Shown: positions 45,125 to 55,290 of the stretch, piece after piece
Layout: each line of letters begins with the position of its first letter
Numbering within the stretch: position 1 is the stretch's first letter
Assembly (NCBI GenBank): GCA_945639195.1
Contig: CALZEE010000001.1
Location: forward strand, 124,001 to 188,000
Source of the DNA: an uncultured Ignatzschineria sp.
Lineage (GTDB): Bacteria > Pseudomonadota > Gammaproteobacteria > Cardiobacteriales > Wohlfahrtiimonadaceae
Length of the DNA stretch: 64,000 bases
Reading direction: 5' to 3'
Notes under the pieces: generated by a model
Seen by the model: only the letters and a program-made list of their open reading frames with translations
Databases searched by the model: none
What the model was told of the DNA's origin: nothing
Translations under genes and position numbers: made by a program

Positions 45125-45937
45125 TTAAGCAAGCATAAGGGATGTCATGGCTAAAGAACCCATTACGGATTGATCATTAAAGATAAGCATCTCATCCTCA
45201 TTATCTTGTAAGCCAAGAATATAGAGAAGCGGTAGATAGTGCTCATCCGTGGGAATCGCGAGTTTAAACGCTTCTCCTTGACCTTGGAAGTGAATCAACT
45301 TCTGATGGTCTTTCTGAAGGATGAGATCCCGCATTGTTGATCTTGCTTCTTCGGCCCATTCAAAGCCGCCCTCGGGATTTCGGAAGTCGAGTTTTCGTAA
45401 ATTATGTACAATATTACCGCTACCAATGATTAAAATCCCGCGTCTTCGCAGTGTTTGTAATAGATTTGCGAGTGCATAATGGGCATCTGGCGTAAGGCGA
45501 GTGTCTAAGCTGAGTTGTATAGTGGGAATATTCGCTTCGGGATAGAGGTGGCAAATGACAGCCCAAGTACCGTGATCTAAGCCCCAGGAATGATCGAGCG
45601 CAATATGTTCTTCAATGTCATGAATCTCTTGCGCTAGAGCAGGACTGCCGGCAGCGTTGTAGCGCATATCATAGAGTGCTTGAGGGAAATTATAAAAGTC
45701 ATGAATAGTCTTGGGCTGCGCCATTGCGGTCACAAAGCTTCCTTGAGTCTCCCAATGGGCAGAGACAGAAAGGATTGCTTTAGGCGTTGGTAAAGCGCTG
45801 CCTAGTTGATGCCAGCTCTGTGTGAAGCTATTTTCAGAAATTGCATTCATCGGGCTGCCATGACCTAAAAAGAGTGCCGGCATTTTTTGTGTTGTCGGGA
45901 ATTTACGTGTTAACCGTTCTAATTGTTGTAGATTCAT
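45125..45937 (-). CDS. ygiD: DODA-type extradiol dioxygenase (YgiD-like)
   Basis: A 270-residue class III extradiol dioxygenase of the LigB superfamily, like E. coli YgiD (4,5-DOPA dioxygenase). Visible motifs are FLGHGSPMNAI, SVSAHWETQG, DHSWGLDHGTWAVICHLYPEA and GSGNIVHNLRK, which together carry the conserved metal-site His residues. It is not part of the Rieske module and stands alone. The physiological substrate of such proteins is not established. Confidence 0.87.
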   Translation of the reverse strand: MNLQQLERLTRKFPTTQKMPALFLGHGSPMNAISENSFTQSWHQLGSALPTPKAILSVSAHWETQGSFVTAMAQPKTIHDFYNFPQALYDMRYNAAGSPALAQEIHDIEEHIALDHSWGLDHGTWAVICHLYPEANIPTIQLSLDTRLTPDAHYALANLLQTLRRRGILIIGSGNIVHNLRKLDFRNPEGGFEWAEEARSTMRDLILQKDHQKLIHFQGQGEAFKLAIPTDEHYLPLLYILGLQDNEDEMLIFNDQSVMGSLAMTSLMLA

Positions 45938-46105
45938 TATAATCCTCCTCAGCGCAAGGGGCGCCTTTCACTTATTCAGTGTGCAAAACTGTATGGGTGA
46001 AGTAAAGTTTTATCCTTTAAGCGCGTGCTAGATAAGGTAGGAGAATATCGCTAATGAATGTATTAAATACGCATAAATAGCGATCGTCGCCAGATGTTAG
46101 GGATG

Positions 46106-46134
46106 AAAAAACCGACTGTAAAATGTCGGTTTTA
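46106..46134. terminator. Terminator between the lemA and ygiD units
   Basis: Stem AAAACCGAC (46108-46116) / GTCGGTTTT (46125-46133) with an A-run to the left, so it ends the minus-strand lemA transcript. Confidence 0.8.
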
Positions 46135-46191
46135 GTATGCTTTATTGTCGCTTTTGTTTTTTATGTGTCCCCAAATACTCTGTTGGGCAGA

Positions 46192-46764
46192 CTAAAAATT
46201 CGGTTTGTAGCTAAAGTTGCCAGCAGCTTCAACATCCGTAAAGACATCCAGACGCGCTTTACGCGTAATAATGTCATTAATAAAGACGCTAGGAAAGACT
46301 TCAATTTTGGTATTAAATGCTTCAACATTGGCATTAAAAATACGAATGCTAGCACTAATATTACCCTCAAGCTCTGAGAGCTCGCGCATAAAGCGTTGGT
46401 ATACTTCTGATGCTTTGAGTTCAGGATAGTTTTCAGCGACGAGATTTATATTGGACATTAACGCCTTTGACTCACTATTCACACGTTGTAAAGCGCTTAC
46501 ATCAGGAGTTGTAGGAGAGATGTTTTTGAGAGCACTTCTGAGCTCTGTCACGATTTTCATCACATCGGCTTCATGGATTTTATACTCATTAACCATTTTT
46601 TCTAAGCTCGGGAGTAATCGCGTCTTTTGTAACTCTTGGGTAATGACATCTGCCCATGCTCTTTGGCAAGCATTGAAGTAAGTGATAATCGCGTTATGTG
46701 TCATCACGATATAAAGGGTAATGATCACGGCAAGGACCAGTAGGATAATGGCAAATGTAGACAT
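46192..46764 (-). CDS. LemA-family protein
   Basis: A 190-residue protein with an N-terminal membrane helix (FAIILLVLAVIITLYIV) and the helical LemA domain (FNACQRAWADVITQELQKTRLLPSLEKMV, AENYPELKASEVYQRFMRELSELEGNIS, NANVEAFNTKIEVFPSV). LemA proteins are widespread membrane-anchored helical proteins without an agreed biochemical role. It is the second gene after the DUF3137-like gene at 46838, a pairing seen in other bacteria. Confidence 0.85.
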   Translation of the reverse strand: MSTFAIILLVLAVIITLYIVMTHNAIITYFNACQRAWADVITQELQKTRLLPSLEKMVNEYKIHEADVMKIVTELRSALKNISPTTPDVSALQRVNSESKALMSNINLVAENYPELKASEVYQRFMRELSELEGNISASIRIFNANVEAFNTKIEVFPSVFINDIITRKARLDVFTDVEAAGNFSYKPNF

Positions 46765-46837
46765 AGGGTTCCTTAATTTTAAAATGGGTTATAACGATTA
46801 TCGGCGATTATGACGTCGATTGCAGGGTCGATGTCTC

Positions 46838-47947
46838 TTATTGGAAATTATTATCGGTTTCACGGCGAATGTTTTCAAGCGCTTTAAGAAGCGTTGTCAG
46901 CTTTTTAGGGGTAGAAATCCCCTTAATTTCCGCTAAAAATAGTGCTGTTTCCGCAAGCGAATAGCGTTGAGGGACGGCAAGTAGATCCTTATCCGTAAAG
47001 GCGATCAGCAACTCGTTATGTTCATTAATCTCTAGCGTGATTGCCGAGAAATGCACTGTTAAGGCTTCTATGAGCTCAACAATGATCGGCTTTAAAAACT
47101 TGGCCGCAAAGTGGGTATTGTGAGTTTTAACGATAAAGCGTTTTCTGAAAGAGAGAGAGGCCGGCGCGTAATCGCTTTTATTTAAGCCAAAGAGCGCTTT
47201 GGATTCTGTGATTTGGAGATTCTCTGTTTTTGGGCTCATTGAAGCTGAATCCGAATCCGAAGCCGAATCCGAAGCCGAATCCGAAGCCGAATCTTGCTCT
47301 GGATTGAAGGACGCTTGGAACGGGATCACAATACCAAAGCGATCATAATGCCGGTAAGTTGTTTTGGTGGAGGTTGAGCCATCGCTCTCTTTTGTCTCTT
47401 CGGTATGTTCATCCACATAGTGAAAATGGTAGTAATGAAAAGGGAAGGACGAGGATGCGTGATGCCCCAGATGTTCGCCCTGAATAACCTGCTCGATCTT
47501 GCGCGAGTAGTTGCCCCGATGGAAATCATGAAAGCGCGTTAAAAGCGCTTCAATCGTAAAATCTGGCGGGGACACAATTGACAGCTGGTTATCAAAGAGG
47601 AGATCTTTAAAAAAGATCTTTTCTGAGAGATTCCCCATCTTGCGTGCGCGTTTTCTAAAACGCACAAAGAGGATTACGCCAATAAAGAGCGCCAGCGCTA
47701 TCATAAACAGCGGAAAGCCTTCCGCTGTTTTTTGAAACAGGATTAAGCCAGAAATAAGGAGCAAGCCATCGAGTAGGGCATATAACCCATAATCTTGAGG
47801 CTGAAAATGCAGATCCCCTTCCAGCGCACTAGCAGATTCGATGACGGCTAAGAGCGCTTCAGGGGATTGTGCTGTTTCAAGCGCAACCTCCGCTTCATCA
47901 ATAAACTGATGAAGCAGGCGGTTATGCTGAATCGTTTTTTTAACCAT
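46838..47947 (-). CDS. DUF3137-like membrane protein with an acidic Ser-Asp repeat
   Basis: A 369-residue protein of unknown function. After a helical N-terminal segment (about 1-50) come two membrane helices (about 56-95) separated by a short loop, then a long cytoplasmic or periplasmic domain. The low-complexity run DSASDSASDSASDSDSAS (near residue 220) is encoded by 12-bp tandem units at 47241-47293. The shape and its position beside lemA fit the DUF3137 family; that assignment is from general features, not a clear motif. Confidence 0.65.
   Translation of the reverse strand: MVKKTIQHNRLLHQFIDEAEVALETAQSPEALLAVIESASALEGDLHFQPQDYGLYALLDGLLLISGLILFQKTAEGFPLFMIALALFIGVILFVRFRKRARKMGNLSEKIFFKDLLFDNQLSIVSPPDFTIEALLTRFHDFHRGNYSRKIEQVIQGEHLGHHASSSFPFHYYHFHYVDEHTEETKESDGSTSTKTTYRHYDRFGIVIPFQASFNPEQDSASDSASDSASDSDSASMSPKTENLQITESKALFGLNKSDYAPASLSFRKRFIVKTHNTHFAAKFLKPIIVELIEALTVHFSAITLEINEHNELLIAFTDKDLLAVPQRYSLAETALFLAEIKGISTPKKLTTLLKALENIRRETDNNFQ
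47241..47293. repeat. 12-bp tandem repeat inside the DUF3137-like gene
   Basis: Three perfect GAATCCGAAGCC units (47253-47264, 47265-47276, 47277-47288) with partial units on both sides. The unit length keeps the frame, so copy change alters only the Ser-Asp linker length. Confidence 0.85.
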
Positions 47948-47967
47948 GAATGGCGAACCTACATTAA

Positions 47968-49464
47968 TTACTTTTGACCACGAACAGGTGCAGGTTTGCT
48001 CTCTTCTTGGAAGAGTGTGTAGCGAACGCTATAGCTGATTTTTGCTTGGCCTTTTGCCGGAATATCAAGCGACCAGATCGCAGTATCACTTTGAATAAGC
48101 GGCTTTTGGCTCGATTCAGTGATCTCCCAATTGGTATTACTGCTTGGATAGAAACCTTCTTTCACGATCGTTGTTGCCACTTCATCTTTCGCATTATTAA
48201 GCGTTAAGGTGTAGCTGACTTCCCACTCATCTTCGTTGATCATCGCAAATTGTGTCTGCTTACGTTGAAGCGTTAAATCAAAGGCATTGCCGGTATTTAG
48301 AACGACGGGTTGCTTATTAGGCGTTGCTCTCATGCGATCTTCGCCTAAGAATACTGTGCCTTCGCTGTTGTCAGTGGGGGCTTGATAGAGGCGAACAATC
48401 CCCTCTGGTAATGGGAAGCCTAACTGCGATGCGTCATTATTTGTAAAATGAATGGAGATATTGGCATTTTGACGTGCTGGATTTGCGCTGATTCTTTGCG
48501 TTGGGCTCATATTATCGAATGTGTAGCGCTTCGTGAAAGGAATGCCGGCATTATTAAAGAGGGAGAATTGCGTCTGCTCTTGCTGATTCAAGGTTGCACG
48601 ATAAGGAATCTTATAGAGATGATAATCACCCATCGCCGTAGCGCCCGCACTGAATGCTTGCATATCCATTTCGGCGCTTGATTTCATTAACATTTCTGTA
48701 CGGACTCTTGGTGCGTGAGCGGTGAGAATATTGAGTTCTCCAGCAACGAGTTGAATATTGAAATCAGGGTAATTCATGCCACTTTGATTATTGAGCGTTG
48801 CCCAACCTTCGAGTTGTAAGGTTTTGGTCTCATCGTTCAGTTTGGCGATGTAATCGGCATTCCATGAGATCCCGCGCGTGAGGTAATTAAGATCCGCACG
48901 ATATTGCGCATTTGCCTCTGGAAGATCTTTTAAGATTACTGAGAGCACCGGCGTGGTATTGAGTCCTGCAGGAATCTCTGTAAAGGCAAGGCGCGCATCT
49001 TTAGGGAGATCAAGTTCCACACGATCTTTGTATTGTAAGAGTAGGCCGCCATTATTGGAAAGAATGGTGGCTTCTTCAGTTTTCTCTTTACCATTGTAAG
49101 GCGTGATCACTTTTACGCTTTTACCAACTGAGTATTGAATCAACGATTCTGGAGAGAGAAGGTTTAGGTTGAGCTTCTTCTCAGTAATCCTCGGGGTAGG
49201 ATTGCTGGCATCTTTAGGGCTTAATGCAATCATTAAGGATTCCATTAAGGTTTCTGGTGCAACATTGGGTAAAAAGAGTTGTTCTTGTTGATTGGAGAGT
49301 TCGAGTTCACGAGATTCAGCAACAAGGGCAATTCCCCCTTGATAGATGGTAATCGTTGGTATGTCGGACTTAGACATCACCTCTTGCGCAAATAAGGGAC
49401 TTGTCATGGCAAGCGTAGAGGCAAGCATGATGGGGAATGTTTTTTTGAATGGAATCTTCGACAT
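47968..49464 (-). CDS. Secreted DUF4139-domain protein
   Basis: A 498-residue exported protein (signal peptide ending SPLFA-QEV). The central part has the hallmark LNYLTRGISWNADYIAKLND and EGWATLNNQSGMNYPDFNIQLVAGELN of DUF4139 proteins. The C-terminal part is a beta-rich region (GNAFDLTLQRKQTQFAMINEDEWEVSYTLTLNN). The biological role is unknown. It lies 20 bases before the DUF3137-like gene, so it probably forms one unit with that gene and lemA. Confidence 0.82.
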   Translation of the reverse strand: MSKIPFKKTFPIMLASTLAMTSPLFAQEVMSKSDIPTITIYQGGIALVAESRELELSNQQEQLFLPNVAPETLMESLMIALSPKDASNPTPRITEKKLNLNLLSPESLIQYSVGKSVKVITPYNGKEKTEEATILSNNGGLLLQYKDRVELDLPKDARLAFTEIPAGLNTTPVLSVILKDLPEANAQYRADLNYLTRGISWNADYIAKLNDETKTLQLEGWATLNNQSGMNYPDFNIQLVAGELNILTAHAPRVRTEMLMKSSAEMDMQAFSAGATAMGDYHLYKIPYRATLNQQEQTQFSLFNNAGIPFTKRYTFDNMSPTQRISANPARQNANISIHFTNNDASQLGFPLPEGIVRLYQAPTDNSEGTVFLGEDRMRATPNKQPVVLNTGNAFDLTLQRKQTQFAMINEDEWEVSYTLTLNNAKDEVATTIVKEGFYPSSNTNWEITESSQKPLIQSDTAIWSLDIPAKGQAKISYSVRYTLFQEESKPAPVRGQK

Positions 49465-49832
49465 TGAGCATTACTCCTTCAAGATGATCGACCTGCATGA
49501 TTGCATGTCGCAATAAGTCAATTGATTCATAAAATGACTGTGAATTGAATTTAAAATGCTAACGCATATTGCGGTGAATTGATATGAAAAAACGGCTACT
49601 TTGACTGATTTTGGCGCAGGGTCTGATCATACGTTCTAATCAGACAAAGTTTTGTGAGGATATCGAGGCGCTACGCGCCTGTCTTTTGCGCCTTTTTTAT
49701 AGGATTGAATCTGATTTAGATAAATAAAATATCAAAATGATAGGGGGGTTGACGGCTATTTATTTCGATTTTCGTGAAGTTGTGTTAGAAATGGTAGAGA
49801 ACCCTTAAAGACACTTTTGAATGGAGGTTGTT
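49465..49832 (+). other. Regulatory region of the fru operon
   Basis: 368 bases between divergent genes. It contains two similar GTGAATTGA elements (49540 and 49574), the second matching the Cra/FruR half-site pattern at 12 of 14 positions (49573-49586). An inverted repeat GTCTGAT-N11-ATCAGAC lies at 49621-49645. A GC-rich hairpin AGGCGC-TAC-GCGCCT (49666-49680) is followed by a T-rich stretch. No clear promoter pair was fixed. Confidence 0.45.
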
Positions 49833-52373
49833 ATGGCATCAGATCTGATGAGCCTTATAGTATCCGAATCATCCATTAAGCTTGGGGCAACACCAAGCAA
49901 CAAAGAATCAGCGATTAGAGACGTGGGCGAATTACTCATTGCAACGGGTAAGGTTGCCCCTGAGTTTGTTGAAAGCATGGCTCGCCGCGAATCTGTTTCA
50001 AATACTTATTTGGGTCATGGCGTGGCAATTCCGCATGGAATGGTAGAGGACAAATCTCTGATTTATGAAGATGCCATTGCCGTGCTCCAAGTGCCAGAAG
50101 GGGTCATTTGGAGTGGCGATGATCGCGCTACATTGATTGTCGCTATTGCAGCAAAGAGTGATAATCACATTACAATTTTACGGCGTTTAACACGCCTTAT
50201 TCAAGATGAGACGCTCTTAGAAGCCTTAAGAACTACAGATGATCGACATTTTATAATGAACGCATTGTTGGCGGATACGAGCGCTCAGCATTCAGACAAT
50301 GCCGGAGAGAATCCGCTTGAGGCGGGGGTTGCGACAGATCTTGCGGAATCTTTTGAATGGGTTGTCGATTATCCTTCTGGCCTTCATGCTCGGCCTTCGA
50401 CTGTTTGGGCTGATGCGGCCAAAAATGCCGGCATTCAGATACAAGTGCGACATCATAATGAGCTTGCAGACGCATCGAATATGGTGTCATTACTACAATT
50501 GGGCCTGCGAGAAGGGGATACTATTGTCATCTCTGCTGAGGGTGATGAAGCGAGAGCGGTCTTATCGAAATTTAAAAATATCATTACGGGGCTCTCTAAA
50601 GAAGAGATCCATGATGCCCAAAAGGCTGCGCAAGCATTGTTAAAGGCAAAGCATGGTGGATGGAAACCGGCTTCGGATATTACGCCTATTGTGGGGGTTG
50701 CTGCTAGCCCGGGATTTGCGATGGGTCAGATTTATCATTTAGAAACGACCGCACTGAAGGTACCTGATCTGCCCGAACCACTGCCGCTAGGTACTGAAAA
50801 ACTTGAAAGGGCATTGGAAAAGACAACATTGCAGATGCGGGCTTTAATTGATGATATGACGCGGCGATTAGGGGCTAAAGATGCCGAGATCTTTAAGGCG
50901 CAGTCGGCTTTCTTAGAAGATCAAGCCTTGATGACGCTTGCTTGCCAATATCTTGTGGAAGGACATGGTGTTGCTTGGGCTTGGCATGCGGCATTTGAAG
51001 AGCGCGCCACATTACTTGCCGGCAATAGTAATCCTTTGATTGCGGCAAGAGCTATTGATCTTCGGGATATTGGGCAACGAGTATTGGCCAATATTGATCC
51101 GGCTTTGAAACAAAATACCCTGAAGGATCTACCGGATGGCGAATATATTATTGTGGCAGATGATTTAACGCCCTCAGATACAGCAGGGCTTGATCCAACG
51201 CGAGTTAAAGGATTGGCGACATTCCTAGGAGGACCCACATCTCACACGGCGATTTTAGCGCGAACTCTCGGGATTCCGGCAGTCGTTGCAATGGGCAAAG
51301 AACAAATAGATTTCGCGAAGACAGATATGCTCATCGTTGATGGCGATGCCGGAAGAGTTTACCGCAATCCAAATGCCGAGAATCGATTATCGGCGCAAGC
51401 TTGGATGACTGAATTATCGGATCAAAGACAAAAAGCAGAAGCCAGCCGACAATTGCCGGCAACGAGCACCGATGGTGCGACGATGATGATTGGTGCGAAT
51501 ATCAATCGCCCAGATCAAGTGGCTATGGCGCTCTCAGAAGGCGCTGAAGGGGTGGGCTTGATGCGAACGGAGTTTCTCTTTTTAGAGCGAGGCGATACGC
51601 CCACAGAAGAGGCGCAATATGAGACGTATAAAGCCATGGGTAAAGCGTTAGAAGGGCGACCGCTTATTATTCGTACCCTCGATATCGGAGGAGATAAACA
51701 AGTGGCGCACCTGAAGCTCCCTCATGAAGAGAATCCGTTCTTAGGGGTTCGTGGCGCGCGGCTCTTACTCAGACGATTAGATCTGCTGTTGCCGCAGTTA
51801 CGCGCGCTTTATCGCGCGGCGATGGAGGTAGAAAACTTACAGATTATGTTCCCAATGATTACCTCGGTTTCTGAAGTGTTCGCGCTTAAAAAATATTGTG
51901 AAGACGTGCGCGTATCGTTGAAAGCACCCTCTGTTCCGATCGGGATCATGATCGAGGTACCGGCAGCGGCGCTATTGGCGGATAAGCTCGCGGCACATGT
52001 GGATTTCTTCTCGATAGGCACGAATGATTTAACGCAATATACCTTAGCCATTGATCGTCAAAACCCCGATTTAGCGGCAGAAGCGAATGGGCTGCATCCT
52101 GCAGTTTTAAATATGATTCATCAAACGGTACAAGGGGCTAAGAAATTTGATCGGTTTGTCGGCGTTTGTGGCGGACTTGCCGGAGATCCTTTTGGCGCCG
52201 AGATTTTGATGGGACTGGGAATAGATGAATTGTCGATGACGCCGCGAGATATTCCGGCGGTGAAGGCACGATTAAGACGTCGATCGATGACAGAGATGCA
52301 AACGCTCGCTCAGCAAGCATTAGGGATGGAGAGTGCGGATGATGTCGAAAGCTTAAAGGGAGAGACATTATGA
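49833..52373 (+). CDS. fruB: Fructose PTS multiphosphoryl transfer protein (EIIA-HPr-EI fusion)
   Basis: An 846-residue fusion carrying the whole soluble phosphorelay. The EIIA-Fru domain (about 1-150) has His68 (GVAIPHG), the HPr-like domain (about 170-260) has His185 (GLHARPS), and the EI domain (about 280-846) has His471 (GGPTSHTAILAR) and the PEP-binding C-terminal barrel. Phosphate passes from PEP through these to FruA. The ATG at 49833 is preferred over 49821, where GGAGG would lie inside the gene. Its stop overlaps fruK by 4 bases. Confidence 0.92.
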   Translation: MASDLMSLIVSESSIKLGATPSNKESAIRDVGELLIATGKVAPEFVESMARRESVSNTYLGHGVAIPHGMVEDKSLIYEDAIAVLQVPEGVIWSGDDRATLIVAIAAKSDNHITILRRLTRLIQDETLLEALRTTDDRHFIMNALLADTSAQHSDNAGENPLEAGVATDLAESFEWVVDYPSGLHARPSTVWADAAKNAGIQIQVRHHNELADASNMVSLLQLGLREGDTIVISAEGDEARAVLSKFKNIITGLSKEEIHDAQKAAQALLKAKHGGWKPASDITPIVGVAASPGFAMGQIYHLETTALKVPDLPEPLPLGTEKLERALEKTTLQMRALIDDMTRRLGAKDAEIFKAQSAFLEDQALMTLACQYLVEGHGVAWAWHAAFEERATLLAGNSNPLIAARAIDLRDIGQRVLANIDPALKQNTLKDLPDGEYIIVADDLTPSDTAGLDPTRVKGLATFLGGPTSHTAILARTLGIPAVVAMGKEQIDFAKTDMLIVDGDAGRVYRNPNAENRLSAQAWMTELSDQRQKAEASRQLPATSTDGATMMIGANINRPDQVAMALSEGAEGVGLMRTEFLFLERGDTPTEEAQYETYKAMGKALEGRPLIIRTLDIGGDKQVAHLKLPHEENPFLGVRGARLLLRRLDLLLPQLRALYRAAMEVENLQIMFPMITSVSEVFALKKYCEDVRVSLKAPSVPIGIMIEVPAAALLADKLAAHVDFFSIGTNDLTQYTLAIDRQNPDLAAEANGLHPAVLNMIHQTVQGAKKFDRFVGVCGGLAGDPFGAEILMGLGIDELSMTPRDIPAVKARLRRRSMTEMQTLAQQALGMESADDVESLKGETL

Positions 52374-53320
52374 GTATTATGACTATCACATTTAATCCGG
52401 CGATTGATCAGACGATCGTGGTGGATACGCTTCAAGTAGGCGCTGTTCATCGAGCATTGAGTGTTCATTATAATGCCGGCGGTAAAGGGATTATGGTGGC
52501 ATCGTGTTTGGCAGATTGGGGGCAATCACAAATTATTGCGAGCGGCCTTTTAGGGAAAGATAATGCCGAGATTTTCTGTAAGGCGTTAAATGATAAGCAT
52601 ATTTTAAACTTCTTTATCAGCATTCCTGGCGCTAATCGTACTAATATTAAAATCGTCGATCAGACAGAGACGACAGATCTAAATCTTCCCGGCATTGAAG
52701 GGAGTGAGAAATTATTAGGGCAAGTGATTCAAGAGGTCAAAGAGAAGCACGAGATGCTGATTTTGTCGGGATCGCTCGCCTCCGGGATGGCGGATAATAG
52801 CTATCAGACAATGATTAATGCGGCGCCGGAGAGTTGTAAAGTGATCTTAGATGCGTCCGGCAATGCTTTGATAGAAGCTTTAAAAGGTCCGCGAATGCCT
52901 TATTGCGTGAAGCCCAATGAATTAGAGCTCTCTCAATGGGCAGGGAGATCCCTCGACAGCACGACAGAAATTTTGGCCGAAGCGAAAAAGTTACTGGCAT
53001 TAGGCGTTCAGCTTGTGGTGATTTCGATGGGCGGAGAAGGGGCTTATTTTCTCTCAAATGCCGGCATTATCCGGGCTTTTTTACAAGCGCCAGAAGTGAA
53101 GACGACAGTAGGAGCCGGAGATGCGATGGTTGCAGGTATTGCGGCGGCGCTTGCTGAAGCGGGGGATTTAACGCGGATTGCACGATTAGGCACTGCATTT
53201 GCCGTTGGAACATTAGGGTTTATTGGTCCTCATTTACCCAGTAAAGATAAAGTAGAAGCATTGGCACAAGCGGTAGAGATTAAGGTTATCGAAAGCAATG
53301 TGAGCGAGGAGATATCATGA
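52370..53320 (+). CDS. fruK: 1-phosphofructokinase FruK
   Basis: A 316-residue PfkB-family sugar kinase that turns fructose 1-phosphate into fructose 1,6-bisphosphate. The N-terminal [12 protein letters not shown], central [26 protein letters not shown] and the catalytic C-terminal [17 protein letters not shown] (its Asp is the base) are all present. It overlaps both fruB and fruA by 4 bases, so the three proteins are made in step. Confidence 0.94.
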   Translation: MSIMTITFNPAIDQTIVVDTLQVGAVHRALSVHYNAGGKGIMVASCLADWGQSQIIASGLLGKDNAEIFCKALNDKHILNFFISIPGANRTNIKIVDQTETTDLNLPGIEGSEKLLGQVIQEVKEKHEMLILSGSLASGMADNSYQTMINAAPESCKVILDASGNALIEALKGPRMPYCVKPNELELSQWAGRSLDSTTEILAEAKKLLALGVQLVVISMGGEGAYFLSNAGIIRAFLQAPEVKTTVGAGDAMVAGIAAALAEAGDLTRIARLGTAFAVGTLGFIGPHLPSKDKVEALAQAVEIKVIESNVSEEIS

Positions 53321-55056
53321 ATCAGAAATTATGGGTTGTCATCGGTGCACAATCATCGGATATTCGCAGGATTGTGCTCTTAGAAGCACTGAAGAAGGCG
53401 GCAGCAGATGCCGGCATTACGCTCGATATTGGCGAGCTTTTAGCGGGGGCAAGTGCCCCGAATTTTTCGATGAATCCTGTTGCGGGGGATCAAATTTTAC
53501 TGCTGGATATCGACGCGAATGAGATTACGCCATTAGCCGGAGAGACGCACTCATTATCAAGTGCGACGTTATTAGCAGATGTCGCGGGGACGTTAGTAAA
53601 ATATGCGGGGAATACTGCCGCGCCAAGCGTCGCTGTAGCTGATTTATCTGGCGAGGATCATGCGCCAAGCAGGGTAAAGAAAATTGTCGCAATTACCTCT
53701 TGTCCTACGGGCATTGCTCATACATTTATGGCAGCAGAAGGATTGCAAAATGCAGCAAAGGCATTAGGCATCGAGATTCGCGTGGAGACACAAGGATCGG
53801 TAGGCGCGCAAGATGCGTTAACGCGCGCCGAGATCGAAGCAGCTGATATTGTGATGATTACCGCGGATAGGGAGGTGGATCGAGCAAGATTTGGGGGGAA
53901 GCGAGTCTTCTCTTCTGGCACGAAAGCGGCCATTAATGATGGTCAGAATTTGATTAAAAGAGCCATCATTGAGGCGAAACTTCAGCGGGCAGGAGATGAT
54001 CGAGTAACGGAAGATTCTGGTGAAGCAGTACAAACAGCAGGTCCTTATAAGCACTTAATGAATGGCGTCTCTTTCATGTTGCCCTTTGTGGTGGCTGGGG
54101 GCTTGATGATTGCCTTGGCCTTTGCGCTGGGCGGCATTCATGCCGGGGATGCGGAGAATGCCGGAACATTGGCTTATGCATTATCGATGATTGGCGGCAG
54201 TGGCGGCTTTGCATTGATGGTGCCGGTACTTGCAGGCTATATTTCATTCTCTATCGCAGATCGACCAGGACTTGCACCGGGGATGATCGGCGGCTTAATT
54301 GCCGCAGAGATCGGGGCTGGATTCTTAGGCGGGATTGTGGCCGGATTCTTCGCCGGATATCTTGTTAGATGGCTCAATAGAACCATTAAGTTACCGCGTA
54401 ATTTAGAGGGATTGAAACCTGTTCTGATTTTACCGCTTTTAGGAACCGCTATTGTGGGTTTGATCATGATCTATGTGGTAGGAGAGCCGGTATCGCTGAT
54501 TCTTAAAGGCTTAGAATCATGGTTAAGAGGGATGCAAGGCGCGAGTGCCTTAGTGTTAGGCGCTGTGATTGGTGGCATGATGGCGGTTGATATGGGCGGG
54601 CCGGTAAATAAGGCTGCATATGCCACATCAGTTGCCTTGATCTCGACCGGTGTTTATGAGCCGATGGCGGCAGTTATGGCTGCGGGAATGGTTCCGCCGC
54701 TTGCCGCAGCGCTTGCGACGAGAGTGTTTAAGGGGAAATTTACGAAGGATGAGTATGAAGCAGCCCCTGCCACCGCTGTTTTAGGGCTGGCCTTTATCAG
54801 TGAAGGGGCGATTCCTTATGCCGCGCGAGATCCTTTGCGCGTGATTCCTTCATTCATTGCCGGGGCAGCTGTTACGGGTGCAATCTCAATGGTTGTAGGC
54901 AGTCAGTTACATGCGCCTCATGGTGGGATTTTTGTGCTCTTTATTCCCGGAGCAATTACGCATGTAGGGGGATATCTTATTGCCCTTATTGCCGGAACTC
55001 TCGTGAGCGCCTGTTTATTGGGAGTCTTTAAAAAACGCGTTGAGATTGTCTCTTAA
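53317..55056 (+). CDS. fruA: Fructose PTS transporter FruA (EIIBC)
   Basis: A 579-residue fructose permease. The N-terminal region (about 1-105) is a degenerate IIB-like domain. The active IIB domain follows with phosphocysteine Cys129 ([16 protein letters not shown]). From about 240 a IIC domain of about eight helices carries the conserved [25 protein letters not shown] and [13 protein letters not shown] segments. It takes up and phosphorylates fructose to the 1-phosphate used by FruK. A terminator-like hairpin follows. Confidence 0.94.
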   Translation: MNQKLWVVIGAQSSDIRRIVLLEALKKAAADAGITLDIGELLAGASAPNFSMNPVAGDQILLLDIDANEITPLAGETHSLSSATLLADVAGTLVKYAGNTAAPSVAVADLSGEDHAPSRVKKIVAITSCPTGIAHTFMAAEGLQNAAKALGIEIRVETQGSVGAQDALTRAEIEAADIVMITADREVDRARFGGKRVFSSGTKAAINDGQNLIKRAIIEAKLQRAGDDRVTEDSGEAVQTAGPYKHLMNGVSFMLPFVVAGGLMIALAFALGGIHAGDAENAGTLAYALSMIGGSGGFALMVPVLAGYISFSIADRPGLAPGMIGGLIAAEIGAGFLGGIVAGFFAGYLVRWLNRTIKLPRNLEGLKPVLILPLLGTAIVGLIMIYVVGEPVSLILKGLESWLRGMQGASALVLGAVIGGMMAVDMGGPVNKAAYATSVALISTGVYEPMAAVMAAGMVPPLAAALATRVFKGKFTKDEYEAAPATAVLGLAFISEGAIPYAARDPLRVIPSFIAGAAVTGAISMVVGSQLHAPHGGIFVLFIPGAITHVGGYLIALIAGTLVSACLLGVFKKRVEIVS

Positions 55057-55162
55057 CAATTATAAAAGGCTTACAAGAAGCTGATAAAAGACGGTATGGG
55101 ACTTGATCCCGCGACGCGATGATTAAATGAGAGAGATTGTGAAATCAGTATCTAGAGAGAAA

Positions 55163-55198
55163 ACAGCCCAAGGTGAAGTATCACTTTGGGCTGTTTGT
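55163..55198. terminator. Terminator between fruA and the siderophore-interacting protein gene
   Basis: Stem ACAGCCCA + AGGTGA pairs with TCACTT + TGGGCTGT (55163-55194, one G-T pair). The tails are modest on both strands. Confidence 0.7.
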
Positions 55199-55290
55199 TA
55201 TGCGCATTTTGTGGGTTTGAGGCGTTATTGATGACTGAAGATCTGATAAGATAAAACGGGTGATCTAAAGTTTAAGGGTGAGCATTGATC

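Noticed and set aside
47241..47293. CRISPR-like array
   Set aside because: Units are 12 bp, contiguous and coding, with no spacers.
49833..52373. EIIA-HPr-EI fusion as a novelty
   Set aside because: This domain order is known in fructose operons of other proteobacteria.
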